A stretch of DNA of 64,000 bases from Ruminococcus sp. UBA3665 (GCA_002373165.1 DFJS01000067.1:17856-81855); one strand, 5' to 3'. Shown: positions 8,743 through 17,007, counted from the first letter of the stretch. Translations and numbers: made by a program. The notes: a model not told the origin generated them from the letters alone.

Positions 8743-9180
8743 ATGAAAATTTCGACCAAAGGCCGCTATGCCCTGCGAATGCTTCTGGATTTGTCTCTGC
8801 ATCAGGAGGAAGGTTTTATTTCGCTGAAAGAAATTGCCGAACGCCAGCAGATTTCTAAAAAATATCTGGAACAGATTGTTCCCATGCTGAACAAAGGCGG
8901 CATTCTGCGCACAAACCGCGGAAACAAAGGCGGCTATATGCTCGCCCGTCCTGCCAATTCGCTGACCGTCGGCGATGTGCTCCGTGCTACAGAGGGCAGT
9001 CTTGCGCCTGTTGCCTGTCTGGAATATGAAGTCAATGACTGTCCCCGCGTTGACGAATGCGCTACGCTCTACGTATGGGAGGGACTTTACAAGGCTGTTC
9101 ATGAATATCTGGACAGCATTACGCTCCAGGATATTCTGAATCATAATGCCGGTGTGGACGGCAATGATTACTGCATCTGA
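8743..9180 (+). CDS. Rrf2 family transcriptional regulator with Fe-S-type cysteines (IscR-like)
   Basis: The product (145 aa) opens with MKISTKGRYALRMLLDL, the Rrf2 winged-helix start; the recognition region is ISKKYLEQIVPMLNKGG. Three cysteines near residues 93, 101 and 107 (C-x7-C-x5-C) match the [2Fe-2S]-binding area of IscR-type members, whereas CymR-type members usually lack them. SD AGAAAGGAAG precedes the start. It is divergent from porCDAB, so it may sense iron-sulfur or redox state and control the Fe-S-rich oxidoreductase as well as itself. A role in the sulfur genes further along the window is possible but not shown. Confidence 0.85.
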   Translation: MKISTKGRYALRMLLDLSLHQEEGFISLKEIAERQQISKKYLEQIVPMLNKGGILRTNRGNKGGYMLARPANSLTVGDVLRATEGSLAPVACLEYEVNDCPRVDECATLYVWEGLYKAVHEYLDSITLQDILNHNAGVDGNDYCI

Positions 9181-9190
9181 AAATACAGAA

Positions 9191-9222
9191 AGGAGACAGC
9201 AGATTGGCTGTCTCCTGATTTT
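9191..9222 (+). terminator. Terminator after the Rrf2 gene
   Basis: A perfect 10-bp stem AGGAGACAGC / GCTGTCTCCT with a 6-nt loop is followed by a T-rich run. The convergent aspartate kinase gene ends just downstream. Confidence 0.85.
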
Positions 9223-9239
9223 TATGCTTTTTTCCGGAA

Positions 9240-10568
9240 TTATACCAGTGTGGAGGCAACAAAGGCATCGTAAATGCATCTGATTGCCTGATGCAGGTCA
9301 TGTTCGTTCACGCCGACAATGACATTCAGTTCGCTGGAACCCTGGTCGATCATCTTGACGTTGATTCTTGCATGTGCCAGAGAAGCAAAAATTCTTGCGG
9401 CAGTGCCTCTTGTTTTTCTCATGCCGCGGCCGACCACTGCCAGCAGAGCAATATCCGGTTCGATTTCCAGACTGTCCGGCTCTACAGCCTTGCGCAGTTC
9501 GGAAAGAAGCTGATCTTCCTTGCCCTTGAGAGCATCCGCATCCGCAATGATGCTGAGTGTATCAATGCCGGAAGGCATATGCTCTACCGGAATGCCCATA
9601 TCAGCAAATACATTGAGTACATCGCGGACAAAGCCGACTTCGCTGTTCATCATGGCTTTTTCCATATTGACGGCACAGAAGCCCTTCTTTCCGGCAATGC
9701 CTGTGATGGTTCTGATGCTGACTTCTTCGGCATTATCATCAGCGATAATCATTGTGCCGGGGTCTTCCGGCTTGTTGGTATTCTTGATATTAATCGGAAT
9801 GCCGACAGTTCTTACAGGGAAAATAGCATCTTCATGCAGAACAGAAAAGCCCATATAAGAAAGTTCTCTTAATTCTCTGTAAGTGATGACCGGAATTACA
9901 ACCGGACTGTCCACAACTCTGGGGTCGGCAACCAGTACGCCGGAAACATCCGTCCAGTTTTCGTATACCGATGCATGGAGTGCTCTTGCAACCAGAGAAC
10001 CTGTGACATCCGAACCGCCGCGCGAGAACGTTCTGACAACGCCGCTGAGAGATTTTCCATAAAAGCCGGGAATCACAGCATTTTGGGAATCTTTCAGGCG
10101 TTCGCGGAGTTTGGCTCTGGTTTCTCTGCGGAGCATTACGCCTTCATCGCTGAAGACAATCACATCTGCGGCATCGATGAATTCAAATCCCAGATAAGCG
10201 GCGATAATTTTTCCGTTGAGGAATTCTCCGCGGCTGGCGGCGTATTCTTTTCCGGCAGTGGCAAGATGGCTTTTGATATCAGCGAATTCTTTTTCCAGAG
10301 AAAAATTCATTCCCAGCCCGGAAATGATATCATTATAACGCTGTTCGATATTTTTGAAATCCTGCTCGAAATTTTCGCCGAGGCTGGCTTTTTCGTAGCA
10401 GGCATAGAGCATATCGGTTACTTTGATATCTTCTTTAAAGCGTTTGCCGGGAGCGGAGGGAACGACAAAGCGGCGTTCGGGGTCTGATTTTATAATATCA
10501 GCGGCTTTCTGGATTTGTCCAGCATCTGCAAGGCTGCTGCCGCCGAACTTGACAACTTTAACACTCAT
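9240..10568 (-). CDS. lysC: Aspartate kinase
   Basis: The product (442 aa) phosphorylates L-aspartate in the first step of Lys/Thr/Met synthesis. The N-terminus VKVVKFGGSSLADAGQ is the amino-acid kinase P-loop equivalent, FSRGGSDVTGSLVARAL near residue 192 is the substrate/ATP loop, and TDVSGVLVADPRVV follows. Two ACT domains fill the C-terminus (about 300-440; VGRGMRKTRGTAARIF, MIDQGSSELNVIVGV), where feedback inhibitors bind. Monocistronic, with its own promoter and a convergent terminator. No lysine riboswitch is visible in the short 5' region. Confidence 0.93.
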   Translation of the reverse strand: MSVKVVKFGGSSLADAGQIQKAADIIKSDPERRFVVPSAPGKRFKEDIKVTDMLYACYEKASLGENFEQDFKNIEQRYNDIISGLGMNFSLEKEFADIKSHLATAGKEYAASRGEFLNGKIIAAYLGFEFIDAADVIVFSDEGVMLRRETRAKLRERLKDSQNAVIPGFYGKSLSGVVRTFSRGGSDVTGSLVARALHASVYENWTDVSGVLVADPRVVDSPVVIPVITYRELRELSYMGFSVLHEDAIFPVRTVGIPINIKNTNKPEDPGTMIIADDNAEEVSIRTITGIAGKKGFCAVNMEKAMMNSEVGFVRDVLNVFADMGIPVEHMPSGIDTLSIIADADALKGKEDQLLSELRKAVEPDSLEIEPDIALLAVVGRGMRKTRGTAARIFASLAHARINVKMIDQGSSELNVIVGVNEHDLHQAIRCIYDAFVASTLV

Positions 10569-10607
10569 GATAAAAAAATCCTTTCTTGCATGTATAATAT
10601 ACTATTA

Positions 10608-10636
10608 ATTATATGCGATTTTGTCAGAAAAATCAA
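10608..10636 (-). promoter_or_regulatory. Aspartate kinase promoter
   Basis: On the minus strand TTGATT (10631-10636), 17 nt, TATAAT (10608-10613), about 40 nt upstream of the ATG at 10568. The leader is too short for a riboswitch. Confidence 0.7.
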
Positions 10637-10714
10637 TTGGAAATCACGACAAATTTTACAGATGAAAAAATGATTTTTTGTCGAATACTACTGTATTTGC
10701 TGCAAGGACAGTTT

Positions 10715-11110
10715 TTATTTATCCTGATTTTCCAGGAGCATTTCAACCAGCTGTTCCACCCGGCCTTTGCCGCGTTCGGTCAGATTTCTGTACTGTTCAA
10801 TAAGATGCAGTTCGTCATAAGTGAACAAATCCGTTGGGAATTCTTCTTTTTCGGAAATGCCGTTTTTTAATCTTTGCTGTCTGACTCTGTCACTGACGAA
10901 TTTTTCTTTGATATTGCTTCTTCCGGCGAGATAGTCCAGATTCACCTCATAAAAATCTGCAAGAGTCACTGCAAAATCCAGAGGGACAGAATGTTTTCCA
11001 TACTCATAATAAGTATATGTGCTTTTATTGATGAATAATTTCTGACATAATTCTTCCTGTGTTAAATCGCGGTCTTCCCTTAAATCTTTGATTCTTTGAT
11101 AATGTTCCAT
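10715..11110 (-). CDS. XRE family transcriptional regulator
   Basis: The product (131 aa) has a Cro/cI helix-turn-helix over residues 5-62: RIKDLREDRDLTQEELCQ, then INKSTYTYYEYGKHSVP as the recognition helix region, then LADFYEVNLDYLAGRS. The C-terminal half is helical and charged and may mediate dimerisation or ligand sensing. SD AAAGGTG precedes the start. The gene is divergent from the small ORF at 11257, and the space between holds three copies of a CCAY-N4-RTGG palindrome, the likely target of this protein. The chromosomal context shows no phage genes. Confidence 0.85.
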   Translation of the reverse strand: MEHYQRIKDLREDRDLTQEELCQKLFINKSTYTYYEYGKHSVPLDFAVTLADFYEVNLDYLAGRSNIKEKFVSDRVRQQRLKNGISEKEEFPTDLFTYDELHLIEQYRNLTERGKGRVEQLVEMLLENQDK

Positions 11111-11151
11111 AAAACAATCACCTTTTTAATTCAGATACTTCATTAAAAAAA

Positions 11152-11225
11152 TACCATAAATATGGTATTTATCTTGACAATACTCCATTATTGTGGTATA
11201 CTTTATCAAGTACCCACAATAGTGG
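11152..11225 (+). promoter_or_regulatory. Promoter with three operator-like palindromes
   Basis: TTGACA (11174-11179), 17 nt, TATACT (11197-11202) drives the small ORF at 11257. Three related palindromes flank or overlap it: CCAT-N4-ATGG (core 11154-11165, inside TACCAT/ATGGTA arms 11152-11167), CCAT-N4-GTGG (11185-11196, filling the spacer up to the -10) and CCAC-N4-GTGG (11214-11225, just after the start site). All have the same arm length and 4-nt centre. The first also lies in the XRE gene's upstream region, so one repressor could control both directions. Confidence 0.8.
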
Positions 11226-11256
11226 CTGACATTAATCAAAAAGGAGCAGTTATTTT

Positions 11257-11457
11257 ATGGTACCTTATGAACATCTTTATTATTCACTTTTTAATGATAT
11301 TTCTGATTTGATTCAGGAAATGAAAACAAAATCCTTCTCACAGAAAGCTTCAATTTCTGCTTTGGAACAGATTCAAAAAGATTCCGAAGAACGCTTTCTA
11401 AGCTCTTCCGAACAGCATGACTTGAATCATCAGATTACGGTTCATCATCGCAGATAA
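11257..11457 (+). CDS. Small protein, 66 aa, facing the XRE regulator
   Basis: I do not recognise the family. The product is polar and helical, with no TM or signal segment; LEQIQKDSEERF and the start EHLYYSLFNDISDLIQEM suggest an amphipathic helical protein. AAGGAG lies 10 nt before the ATG, a consensus promoter lies upstream, and a strong terminator follows, so it is very likely expressed. It could be an anti-regulator or partner of the XRE protein, but that is speculation. Confidence 0.6.
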   Translation: MVPYEHLYYSLFNDISDLIQEMKTKSFSQKASISALEQIQKDSEERFLSSSEQHDLNHQITVHHRR

Positions 11458-11459
11458 GC

Positions 11460-11490
11460 AAATCCCCGGTCCTGGCCGGGGATTTCTTTT
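11460..11490 (+). terminator. Terminator after the 66-aa ORF
   Basis: A perfect 10-bp stem AAATCCCCGG / CCGGGGATTT is followed by CTTTT. Confidence 0.88.
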
Positions 11491-11539
11491 ACAGTTCTGT
11501 AATAGATTTTTATGATAACTGATTATTGCATTTACATAT

Positions 11540-11568
11540 TTGACAGATAGGTTTTGTGGGTGTATAAT
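11540..11568 (+). promoter_or_regulatory. Promoter of the ssu-type transporter operon
   Basis: TTGACA (11540-11545), 17 nt, TATAAT (11563-11568). It leaves a ~125-nt leader before the first structural gene at 11701, containing a mini-ORF and a small hairpin. Confidence 0.85.
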
Positions 11569-11616
11569 AATAACAGAAATAAACAAAAAATAAATCGCAG
11601 AAAGGAAGCGTATTTC

Positions 11617-11640
11617 ATGCGCCGGAGTAAACGAATGTGA
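11617..11640 (+). CDS. Possible 7-codon leader ORF (MRRSKRM)
   Basis: An AAAGGAAG SD lies 7-8 nt before an ATG, followed by seven codons and TGA. A 6-bp hairpin GAACTG/CAGTTC (11639-11655) begins at the stop codon. Its three Arg codons and position between promoter and transporter suggest a regulatory mini-ORF, but there is no Cys codon and no U-tract terminator, so a classical attenuator is not supported. Confidence 0.3.
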   Translation: MRRSKRM

Positions 11641-11700
11641 ACTGAACAGCAGTTCCATCCATTTTATGAGCAACAGATAAGAAAGGATTTGTGATTTTTT

Positions 11701-12918
11701 ATGAAATATAATAAATTAGCCCTCAGTGCTCTCGCACTGGCATTACTGACATCGTTCGCCGCCTGCGGCAATACTACCGAAGCCGTCAACAGCACAGCCG
11801 ATACTTCCGCCCCGGCAGCCGCTGCCGAAGCCGTCACAGAAACAGAAGACTGCTGCAAGGATTCTGAAAAAGACTGCTGCAAAGATAATTCCGTCGCTGA
11901 CTGCTGCGGTTCTGCCGAAGAAATTCTTTCCGCTTCCGGCGAACTCGAAAAAACTACTTTTGAATTAGGCCATCTGAACTCTACGGCGCATCTGCTGGCA
12001 TTTGTCGCCAAAGAGGAGGGCTTTTTTGCAGAACAGGGACTGGATGTCACTCTCACACAGTTTTCCAGTGCCGGCGAACTCGCAACCGGACTGGAATCCG
12101 GAAAGCTGGATGCCGCATTTATCGGCTCTGTGCCGTCGCTGACTTTCCAGAGTCAGGGACATGACCTGACAATTTTCGGCGGCGCAATGACCAACGGCCA
12201 CGGCTATGTCATCAAGTCGCAGTATACCGAAGGCCTTGACAGCTGGGACATCAGCATTCTGAAAGGCCGGAATGTTGCCTCTGTAAAGAACAGCGTACAG
12301 GATGCCGAACTCCAGATTCTGCTTAAGAATGCACATATTGAAATCGGCGAAGGCGAAGATCAGGTCAATATTGTTTATTTTGACAGTCAGAAAGATGCCT
12401 ATGCGGCTCTTGCGAATGCAACGATTGATGCGGCCTCGGTATATTCGCCCTATGCATCACTGGCCGCAAGTCAGGGATATGAAATCGTCTACAGATGCTC
12501 GGAAGAACCGGCACTGGAGAATCAGCCCTGCTGCCGTCAGGTTGCCTATACAGAAAATCTGAATCAGAATCCCAATACATTCAAGGCATTTGAAAAAGCT
12601 CTGATTCAGGCCTACAAATTCTCACAGGAAAATCAGGAAAAGACAATCCAGGATGTCAAAGTATATATCGATATTGATGAAGAATTTATCAGAACCGAGG
12701 TTTACGGCGGTTATGGCGCATCCAATCCGGATCCGGACAAACTGGGCACAGCAGCCCTGAAAGATTCCATTGTAGAACTTGGCTATACAGAAGACTATGA
12801 CATCGACAGCCTGTATAATACTGACATTTATAAAAATGCTCTGGCCGAAATTTTAGCCGAAAATCCTGATGATGCAGTTTATCTTGAATTACAGGAGCAT
12901 TTCAATGAGTACGAATAA
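11701..12918 (+). CDS. ABC transporter substrate-binding lipoprotein (SsuA/NMT1-like), Cys-pair-rich linker
   Basis: The product (405 aa) is a lipoprotein: signal peptide with lipidated Cys22 (SFAACG). The body from about residue 80 is an SsuA/TauA/ThiY-type binding protein (GHLNSTAHLLAFVAKEEGFF, then FSSAGELATGLESGKLDAAF and FIGSVPSLTF), the family that binds sulfonates, nitrate/bicarbonate or thiamine precursors. The unusual part is the linker, with three CC pairs at residues 51-52, 59-60 and 68-69, and another CC at 277-278 within the binding domain. Adjacent cysteines of this kind often bind soft metals or form disulfides. First gene of a three-gene transporter operon. Substrate unproven; sulfonate or another sulfur compound is the leading guess. 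Confidence 0.85.
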   Translation: MKYNKLALSALALALLTSFAACGNTTEAVNSTADTSAPAAAAEAVTETEDCCKDSEKDCCKDNSVADCCGSAEEILSASGELEKTTFELGHLNSTAHLLAFVAKEEGFFAEQGLDVTLTQFSSAGELATGLESGKLDAAFIGSVPSLTFQSQGHDLTIFGGAMTNGHGYVIKSQYTEGLDSWDISILKGRNVASVKNSVQDAELQILLKNAHIEIGEGEDQVNIVYFDSQKDAYAALANATIDAASVYSPYASLAASQGYEIVYRCSEEPALENQPCCRQVAYTENLNQNPNTFKAFEKALIQAYKFSQENQEKTIQDVKVYIDIDEEFIRTEVYGGYGASNPDPDKLGTAALKDSIVELGYTEDYDIDSLYNTDIYKNALAEILAENPDDAVYLELQEHFNEYE

Positions 12919-13729
12919 AATAGAAATTAAAAATCTGACCGTACACTATACGGAGAAAAATAAAAAATTCACAGCACTGCACGATGTAAATTTTACTGTG
13001 AATCAAGGAGAATTTGTCAGTATTGTGGGAGCATCGGGCTGTGGAAAGTCTACTTTGCTGAGTGTGCTGGAAGGCATCTATCGGGAATTCGACGGCGAAA
13101 TCCTGATAGACGGCCAGCCGCTGGAAGGAACAGGAAAGGAACGCGGCGTTGTGTTCCAGCATTATTCGCTGTTTCCGTGGATGACAACCCGGAAAAATAT
13201 TGCCTTCGGCATCAAGCAGGTCAGAAAGAATCTTTCCAAAGCGGAACGTCTGCAAATTGCAGATGAATTTCTGGAGAAAGTAGGTCTGGGAGATTTCGGA
13301 AACAAATATCCGTCACAGCTTTCCGGCGGTATGCAGCAGAGAGCGGCCATCGCCCGCGCATTGGCTATGGATACGGATATTCTGCTGATGGATGAACCGT
13401 TCAGCGCAATCGACCCGAAAAACAGAGTGATTCTTCAGGAATTATTATTAAAACTCTGGGAAGGCACAGGCGAAACTGCCGAAACAAGAAAAACAGTAGT
13501 ATTCGTCACACATGACATCGACGAGGCGATTTTATTATCTGACAGAATTGTTGTGCTGACTTCACATCCGGGAACTGTTTCTGAAATTGTCCGTGTTCCG
13601 TTTGCACGTCCGCGCAGCCGCGGAGAACTGGTGCAGACTCTGGAATATAATCAGTTCCGCAATAAAATCCTGAGTTTATTTTATGATGATATTACCAGCA
13701 AAATCGGCGGCGAGGAGGTCGTTTTATGA
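12905..13729 (+). CDS. ABC transporter ATP-binding protein (SsuB/TauB-like)
   Basis: The product (274 aa) has Walker A GASGCGKST near residue 40, Q-loop VFQHYSLFPWMT, signature LSGGMQQRAAIARAL and Walker B DILLMDEPFSAID, followed by the H-loop FVTHDIDEAI. FPWMT after the Q-loop is typical of the nitrate/sulfonate/taurine family. An in-frame ATG at 12869 exists, but the ATG at 12905 has a well-placed AGGAG and gives the normal N-terminus; it overlaps the binding-protein gene by 14 bp. It energises the permease encoded next. Confidence 0.92.
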   Translation: MSTNKIEIKNLTVHYTEKNKKFTALHDVNFTVNQGEFVSIVGASGCGKSTLLSVLEGIYREFDGEILIDGQPLEGTGKERGVVFQHYSLFPWMTTRKNIAFGIKQVRKNLSKAERLQIADEFLEKVGLGDFGNKYPSQLSGGMQQRAAIARALAMDTDILLMDEPFSAIDPKNRVILQELLLKLWEGTGETAETRKTVVFVTHDIDEAILLSDRIVVLTSHPGTVSEIVRVPFARPRSRGELVQTLEYNQFRNKILSLFYDDITSKIGGEEVVL

Positions 13730-14649
13730 AAACCGGAATTCAAAATTATATTTTTCGTCTGACGCACCTGTTATTTATTGCTTTGATTGCCGTGCAGTTT
13801 CTGCCGGATCGGGCAAGCGGCGAAAATTATGCTAATTATCTGATCGGCTTTGCCGTCGCCGCAGAAGTTCTGACTCTGGCACTGACGGCTTTCATCCGGA
13901 AACCGGAAAACAGAAATTTATTTTTAGATATCGTCGGATTTATCTATGCATTTCTGATTTTATGGACACTGGCGACTTCTAAGCTAAATCTGCTGAATCC
14001 GTCACTGTTTCCGCCGTTCGGGAAGATTCTGGCGCAGTTCGGCGAGGACTGGCAGAAAATTCTGATTAATATCCGCAGTTCTGTAGGAATTATTTTGCAG
14101 GGATTTCTGCTGGCATGTGCGGCAGCGGTTCCGCTGGGCTTATTCCTGGGCTGGGCAGCAAGAGCCGGCAATGCCGCCACTTATCTGAGTAAATTTTTCA
14201 GCTCGATTCCGCCGATTGTATATATTCCTTACGGAATTGCCCTTCTGCCGACGTTCCGGAGCGTATCAGTTTTTGTCATCTTTCTTGCATCTTTCTGGCC
14301 TGTTTTTGCCGGAACTATGAGCGGTGTCCTCAATGTTGACAAGCGCATTATGGATTCGGCAAGAGTGCTGAACGTCAGCAAACCGGAATTATTATTCCAG
14401 GTAATTCTTCCGGCATCGCTTCCGCAGATTTTCCTGGGATGCAATCAGGGATTGAGTGTCAGCTTCATTCTGCTGACTTCTGCCGAAATGATCGGTGCAC
14501 GTGACGGCATGGGCTATTATGTGAAATACTATTCCGATTTCGGCGACTATACCAGAACCATTACCGGACTGCTTGTGATTGGCATTGTAGTCATCGGCGT
14601 GACATTTCTGTTTAATTTATTCCAGAAGCGTCTTCTAAAATGGAGATAA
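13726..14649 (+). CDS. ABC transporter permease (SsuC/TauC-like)
   Basis: The product (307 aa) is a BPD-type inner-membrane permease with six or seven helices. The EAA loop region DKRIMDSARVLNVSKPELLFQ (about residues 205-225) contacts the ATPase. The first ~75 residues add two extra hydrophobic helices ahead of the usual SsuC core. It overlaps the ATPase gene by 4 bp and ends at a strong terminator, closing the operon. Confidence 0.9.
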   Translation: MKTGIQNYIFRLTHLLFIALIAVQFLPDRASGENYANYLIGFAVAAEVLTLALTAFIRKPENRNLFLDIVGFIYAFLILWTLATSKLNLLNPSLFPPFGKILAQFGEDWQKILINIRSSVGIILQGFLLACAAAVPLGLFLGWAARAGNAATYLSKFFSSIPPIVYIPYGIALLPTFRSVSVFVIFLASFWPVFAGTMSGVLNVDKRIMDSARVLNVSKPELLFQVILPASLPQIFLGCNQGLSVSFILLTSAEMIGARDGMGYYVKYYSDFGDYTRTITGLLVIGIVVIGVTFLFNLFQKRLLKWR

Positions 14650-14660
14650 ATATAAAAACA

Positions 14661-14693
14661 AGGCTGTGCAGCACCTCCCTGCACAGCTTTTTT
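14661..14693 (+). terminator. Terminator of the ssu-type operon
   Basis: Stem GCTGTGCAG / CTGCACAGC (9 bp) followed by TTTTTT. Confidence 0.88.
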
Positions 14694-14710
14694 GTCCGGA
14701 AAAAATTCAC

Positions 14711-14739
14711 TTGCTTTTTTCCCGGAACTATGCTATACT
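14711..14739 (+). promoter_or_regulatory. Promoter of darA-holB-ricT
   Basis: TTGCTT (14711-14716), 17 nt, TATACT (14734-14739), about 40 nt before the first start codon. Confidence 0.7.
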
Positions 14740-14777
14740 AGAAAAAGAGACGCTACGAAAGGGGTTTGAACTATTTC

Positions 14778-15095
14778 ATGAAACTTGTATTTGCAATCGT
14801 CAACAGCGATGACAGTCAGGCAGTCGGCAAAGCCCTGACAAGTGCAGGATTCTATGCCACCAAGCTGGCATCAACCGGCGGCTTTCTCAGTGCCGGAAAT
14901 ACCACATTCCTGACCTGCATTGAAGAAGAACGCCTTGATGAATTTATCGAAGTCATCCGGCAGAAAAGTCATAAAAGAAAAAAAACCGTCCCGAACAGTA
15001 CACCCCTCAATTCCGGCATTGAACTGCCTGTAGAAGTGGAAGTAGGCGGCGCGACTATCTTTGTGACCAATATCGAAAGATTTGAAAAATTATGA
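14778..15095 (+). CDS. darA: Cyclic di-AMP receptor, PII-like (DarA/PstA/YaaQ)
   Basis: The product (105 aa) is a trimeric PII-like protein that binds c-di-AMP. The start MKLVFAIVNSDDS and the T-loop region TKLASTGGFLSAGNTTFL are near-diagnostic for DarA. An in-frame TTG at 14766 sits directly beside the SD; the ATG at 14778 gives the family's usual first residues and spacing. The order darA-holB-ricT matches the Bacillus yaaQ-holB-yaaT neighbourhood. The cognate cyclase gene cdaA lies at 56618. Confidence 0.92.
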   Translation: MKLVFAIVNSDDSQAVGKALTSAGFYATKLASTGGFLSAGNTTFLTCIEEERLDEFIEVIRQKSHKRKKTVPNSTPLNSGIELPVEVEVGGATIFVTNIERFEKL

Positions 15096-16057
15096 AAATC
15101 TACGGCAATGACAAAAATCTGGAATTTATACGGAAAATGAAACAGAACGGGCATCTTCCCCACGCCTGCCTGTTTTACGGCGAACACGGTTCCGGAAGGA
15201 AAACACTGGCAAATTATTTTGCCATGACCGTACTCTGTACAGAACAGAATGCTCCCTGCGGCGTATGCCGGAACTGTCAGAAAATTCTGCGCGGCGTACA
15301 TCCGGATCTGATTCCTGTAGAGCATTCCGGAAAAAAACAGGGCTTTTCCGTCGATACTGTCCGGGAAGTCTGCCGTGATGCCATTGTTGCGCCGAATGAC
15401 AGCGACAGAAAAATTTATCTTTTCAGCGACTGCGATGCCATTGGCATTCCTGCACAGAATACGCTGTTAAAACTCACGGAAGAACCGCCGGAACATGTGC
15501 TGTTATTATTCACAGCCGTATCGAAAAGCACGTTTCTGGAAACGATGCTTTCCCGTATGGCACAGATTGCCGTGTGCCCGTGCAAACCGGAAGAATGCCG
15601 CGAAGCACTGCTTTCTCACGGCTGCACCCCGGAAGAAGCACAGTCTGCCGTGCAGTCCACGGGCGGCAGAAACATCGGCTTTGCACTGCGCTGGACGGAA
15701 GATACTGCTCTTCAGGAAACAATCCGGCAGACTGCCGCGCTGACCTCTGCCGTAGCGCAAAGAAATCAATATGAAATTTTAAGAATCCTGTCAGAATTTG
15801 AAAAAGACCGTTCCCGCACAGAAGAATTTCTGCATCTTCTCATGCTGCAATTCCGGGATGCCTGTGCTTTGCGGAGCGGAAGTTCTTTTCTGACAGGCTG
15901 TGACCGCCGCAGTGCAGAACTGCTTGCACAGATGCTGACGGCATCACGGGCAGTCCGGCTTTGCGAAGCTGTTCAGAAAGCTTCCGAAGCTCTTCATGCC
16001 AATGTCAGCATAAAACTTGCGCTTGCCTCGCTGGGGGGCAGTCTGCTGCTGTACTAG
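15092..16057 (+). CDS. holB: DNA polymerase III delta' subunit
   Basis: The product (321 aa) is a clamp-loader AAA+ subunit. Walker A-like GEHGSGRKTLANYF near residue 30 has Arg in place of the usual Lys, as expected for a subunit that need not hydrolyse ATP. A zinc-binding cluster (CTEQNAPCGVCRNC) sits near residues 50-63, and FSDCDAIGIPAQNTLLKLTEEPP near 112-134 is the conserved sensor region. It overlaps darA by 4 bp and ends with TAG. Confidence 0.9.
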   Translation: MKIYGNDKNLEFIRKMKQNGHLPHACLFYGEHGSGRKTLANYFAMTVLCTEQNAPCGVCRNCQKILRGVHPDLIPVEHSGKKQGFSVDTVREVCRDAIVAPNDSDRKIYLFSDCDAIGIPAQNTLLKLTEEPPEHVLLLFTAVSKSTFLETMLSRMAQIAVCPCKPEECREALLSHGCTPEEAQSAVQSTGGRNIGFALRWTEDTALQETIRQTAALTSAVAQRNQYEILRILSEFEKDRSRTEEFLHLLMLQFRDACALRSGSSFLTGCDRRSAELLAQMLTASRAVRLCEAVQKASEALHANVSIKLALASLGGSLLLY

Positions 16058-16076
16058 TCAGAAAGGATTTTTTATT

Positions 16077-16937
16077 ATGACTGAAATTGTTGGAATCCGT
16101 TTTCAGAATTCCGGAAAAGTCTATTATTTTTCACCAAACGGCCTGCATTTGCAGATGGGCGAAAAAGTCATTGTGGAAACTTCCAAAGGAATAGAATACG
16201 GCATTGTTTCTATCCCGAACAGAAATATTCAGGATGAAGCTGTCACCTCTCCCCTGCGGAACGTCCTGCGCATTATGAATCAGGAAGACCGCCGCACACT
16301 GGAATTAAATCGGCAGAAAGAAAAAAAGGCATTTGCAGTATGCGAACAGAAAATTGCATCGCACAAACTCAAAATGAAGCTGATTGATGTCAGCTGTGCA
16401 TTTGACAACAGCAAGCTGTTATTTTATTTTACTTCTGATAACCGTGTGGATTTCCGCGAACTGGTGAAAGATCTGGCCTCTGTATTCCGTATGAGAATCG
16501 AACTGCGGCAGATTGGCGTACGGGACGAAGCCAAAATGTTCGGGGGGCTGGGTGTTTGCGGCCGGGAATTCTGCTGCCGGGGCTATCTGGGAGATTTTCA
16601 GCCTGTTTCCATCAAGATGGCCAAAGAGCAGGGTTTGTCGCTGAATCCCACTAAAATTTCCGGCACCTGCGGCCGGCTGATGTGCTGTCTGAAACACGAA
16701 CAGGCCGCCTATGAGGATTTGCAGAAAATTACGCCCCGTATCGGTTCTTTTGTCAGAACTTCCCACGGAAAAGGCCGTGTAGAAGATGCCAATCTGATTA
16801 CGGGCAAGCTCCGGATTCGTCCGGAAAATCCGGATGATGTGCCGTATACGATTGACCGTTCCGAAGTGGAAATTCTCAAAGCCGGCAAGCCGCGCATGAC
16901 CAAGGAAGAAAAAGAGCTGAAAAAACTGGAAGAATAA
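16077..16937 (+). CDS. ricT: RicT/YaaT, PSP1-domain protein
   Basis: The product (286 aa) matches the Y-complex protein RicT, which with RicA and RicF carries Fe-S clusters and affects RNase Y specificity and sporulation. The PSP1 domain carries the cysteines CGREFCCRGYL near residue 162 and CGRLMCCLKHE near 199. The ATG at 16077 has AGAAAGGA upstream; the longer frame back to 16017 lies inside holB. The lysine/glutamate-rich C-terminus is normal for the family. RicA and RicF are not in this window. Confidence 0.9.
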   Translation: MTEIVGIRFQNSGKVYYFSPNGLHLQMGEKVIVETSKGIEYGIVSIPNRNIQDEAVTSPLRNVLRIMNQEDRRTLELNRQKEKKAFAVCEQKIASHKLKMKLIDVSCAFDNSKLLFYFTSDNRVDFRELVKDLASVFRMRIELRQIGVRDEAKMFGGLGVCGREFCCRGYLGDFQPVSIKMAKEQGLSLNPTKISGTCGRLMCCLKHEQAAYEDLQKITPRIGSFVRTSHGKGRVEDANLITGKLRIRPENPDDVPYTIDRSEVEILKAGKPRMTKEEKELKKLEE

Positions 16938-17007
16938 CATCTTTTGTGCATTATGCAGAATATTGCATCCGGTTTTTAGTGAAAGATACAAAAAACAACT
17001 GAAAAAC

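Noticed and set aside
10569..10714. A lysine riboswitch upstream of aspartate kinase
   Set aside because: The predicted start site is only about 40 nt from the ATG, too short for this riboswitch, and no such fold is seen.
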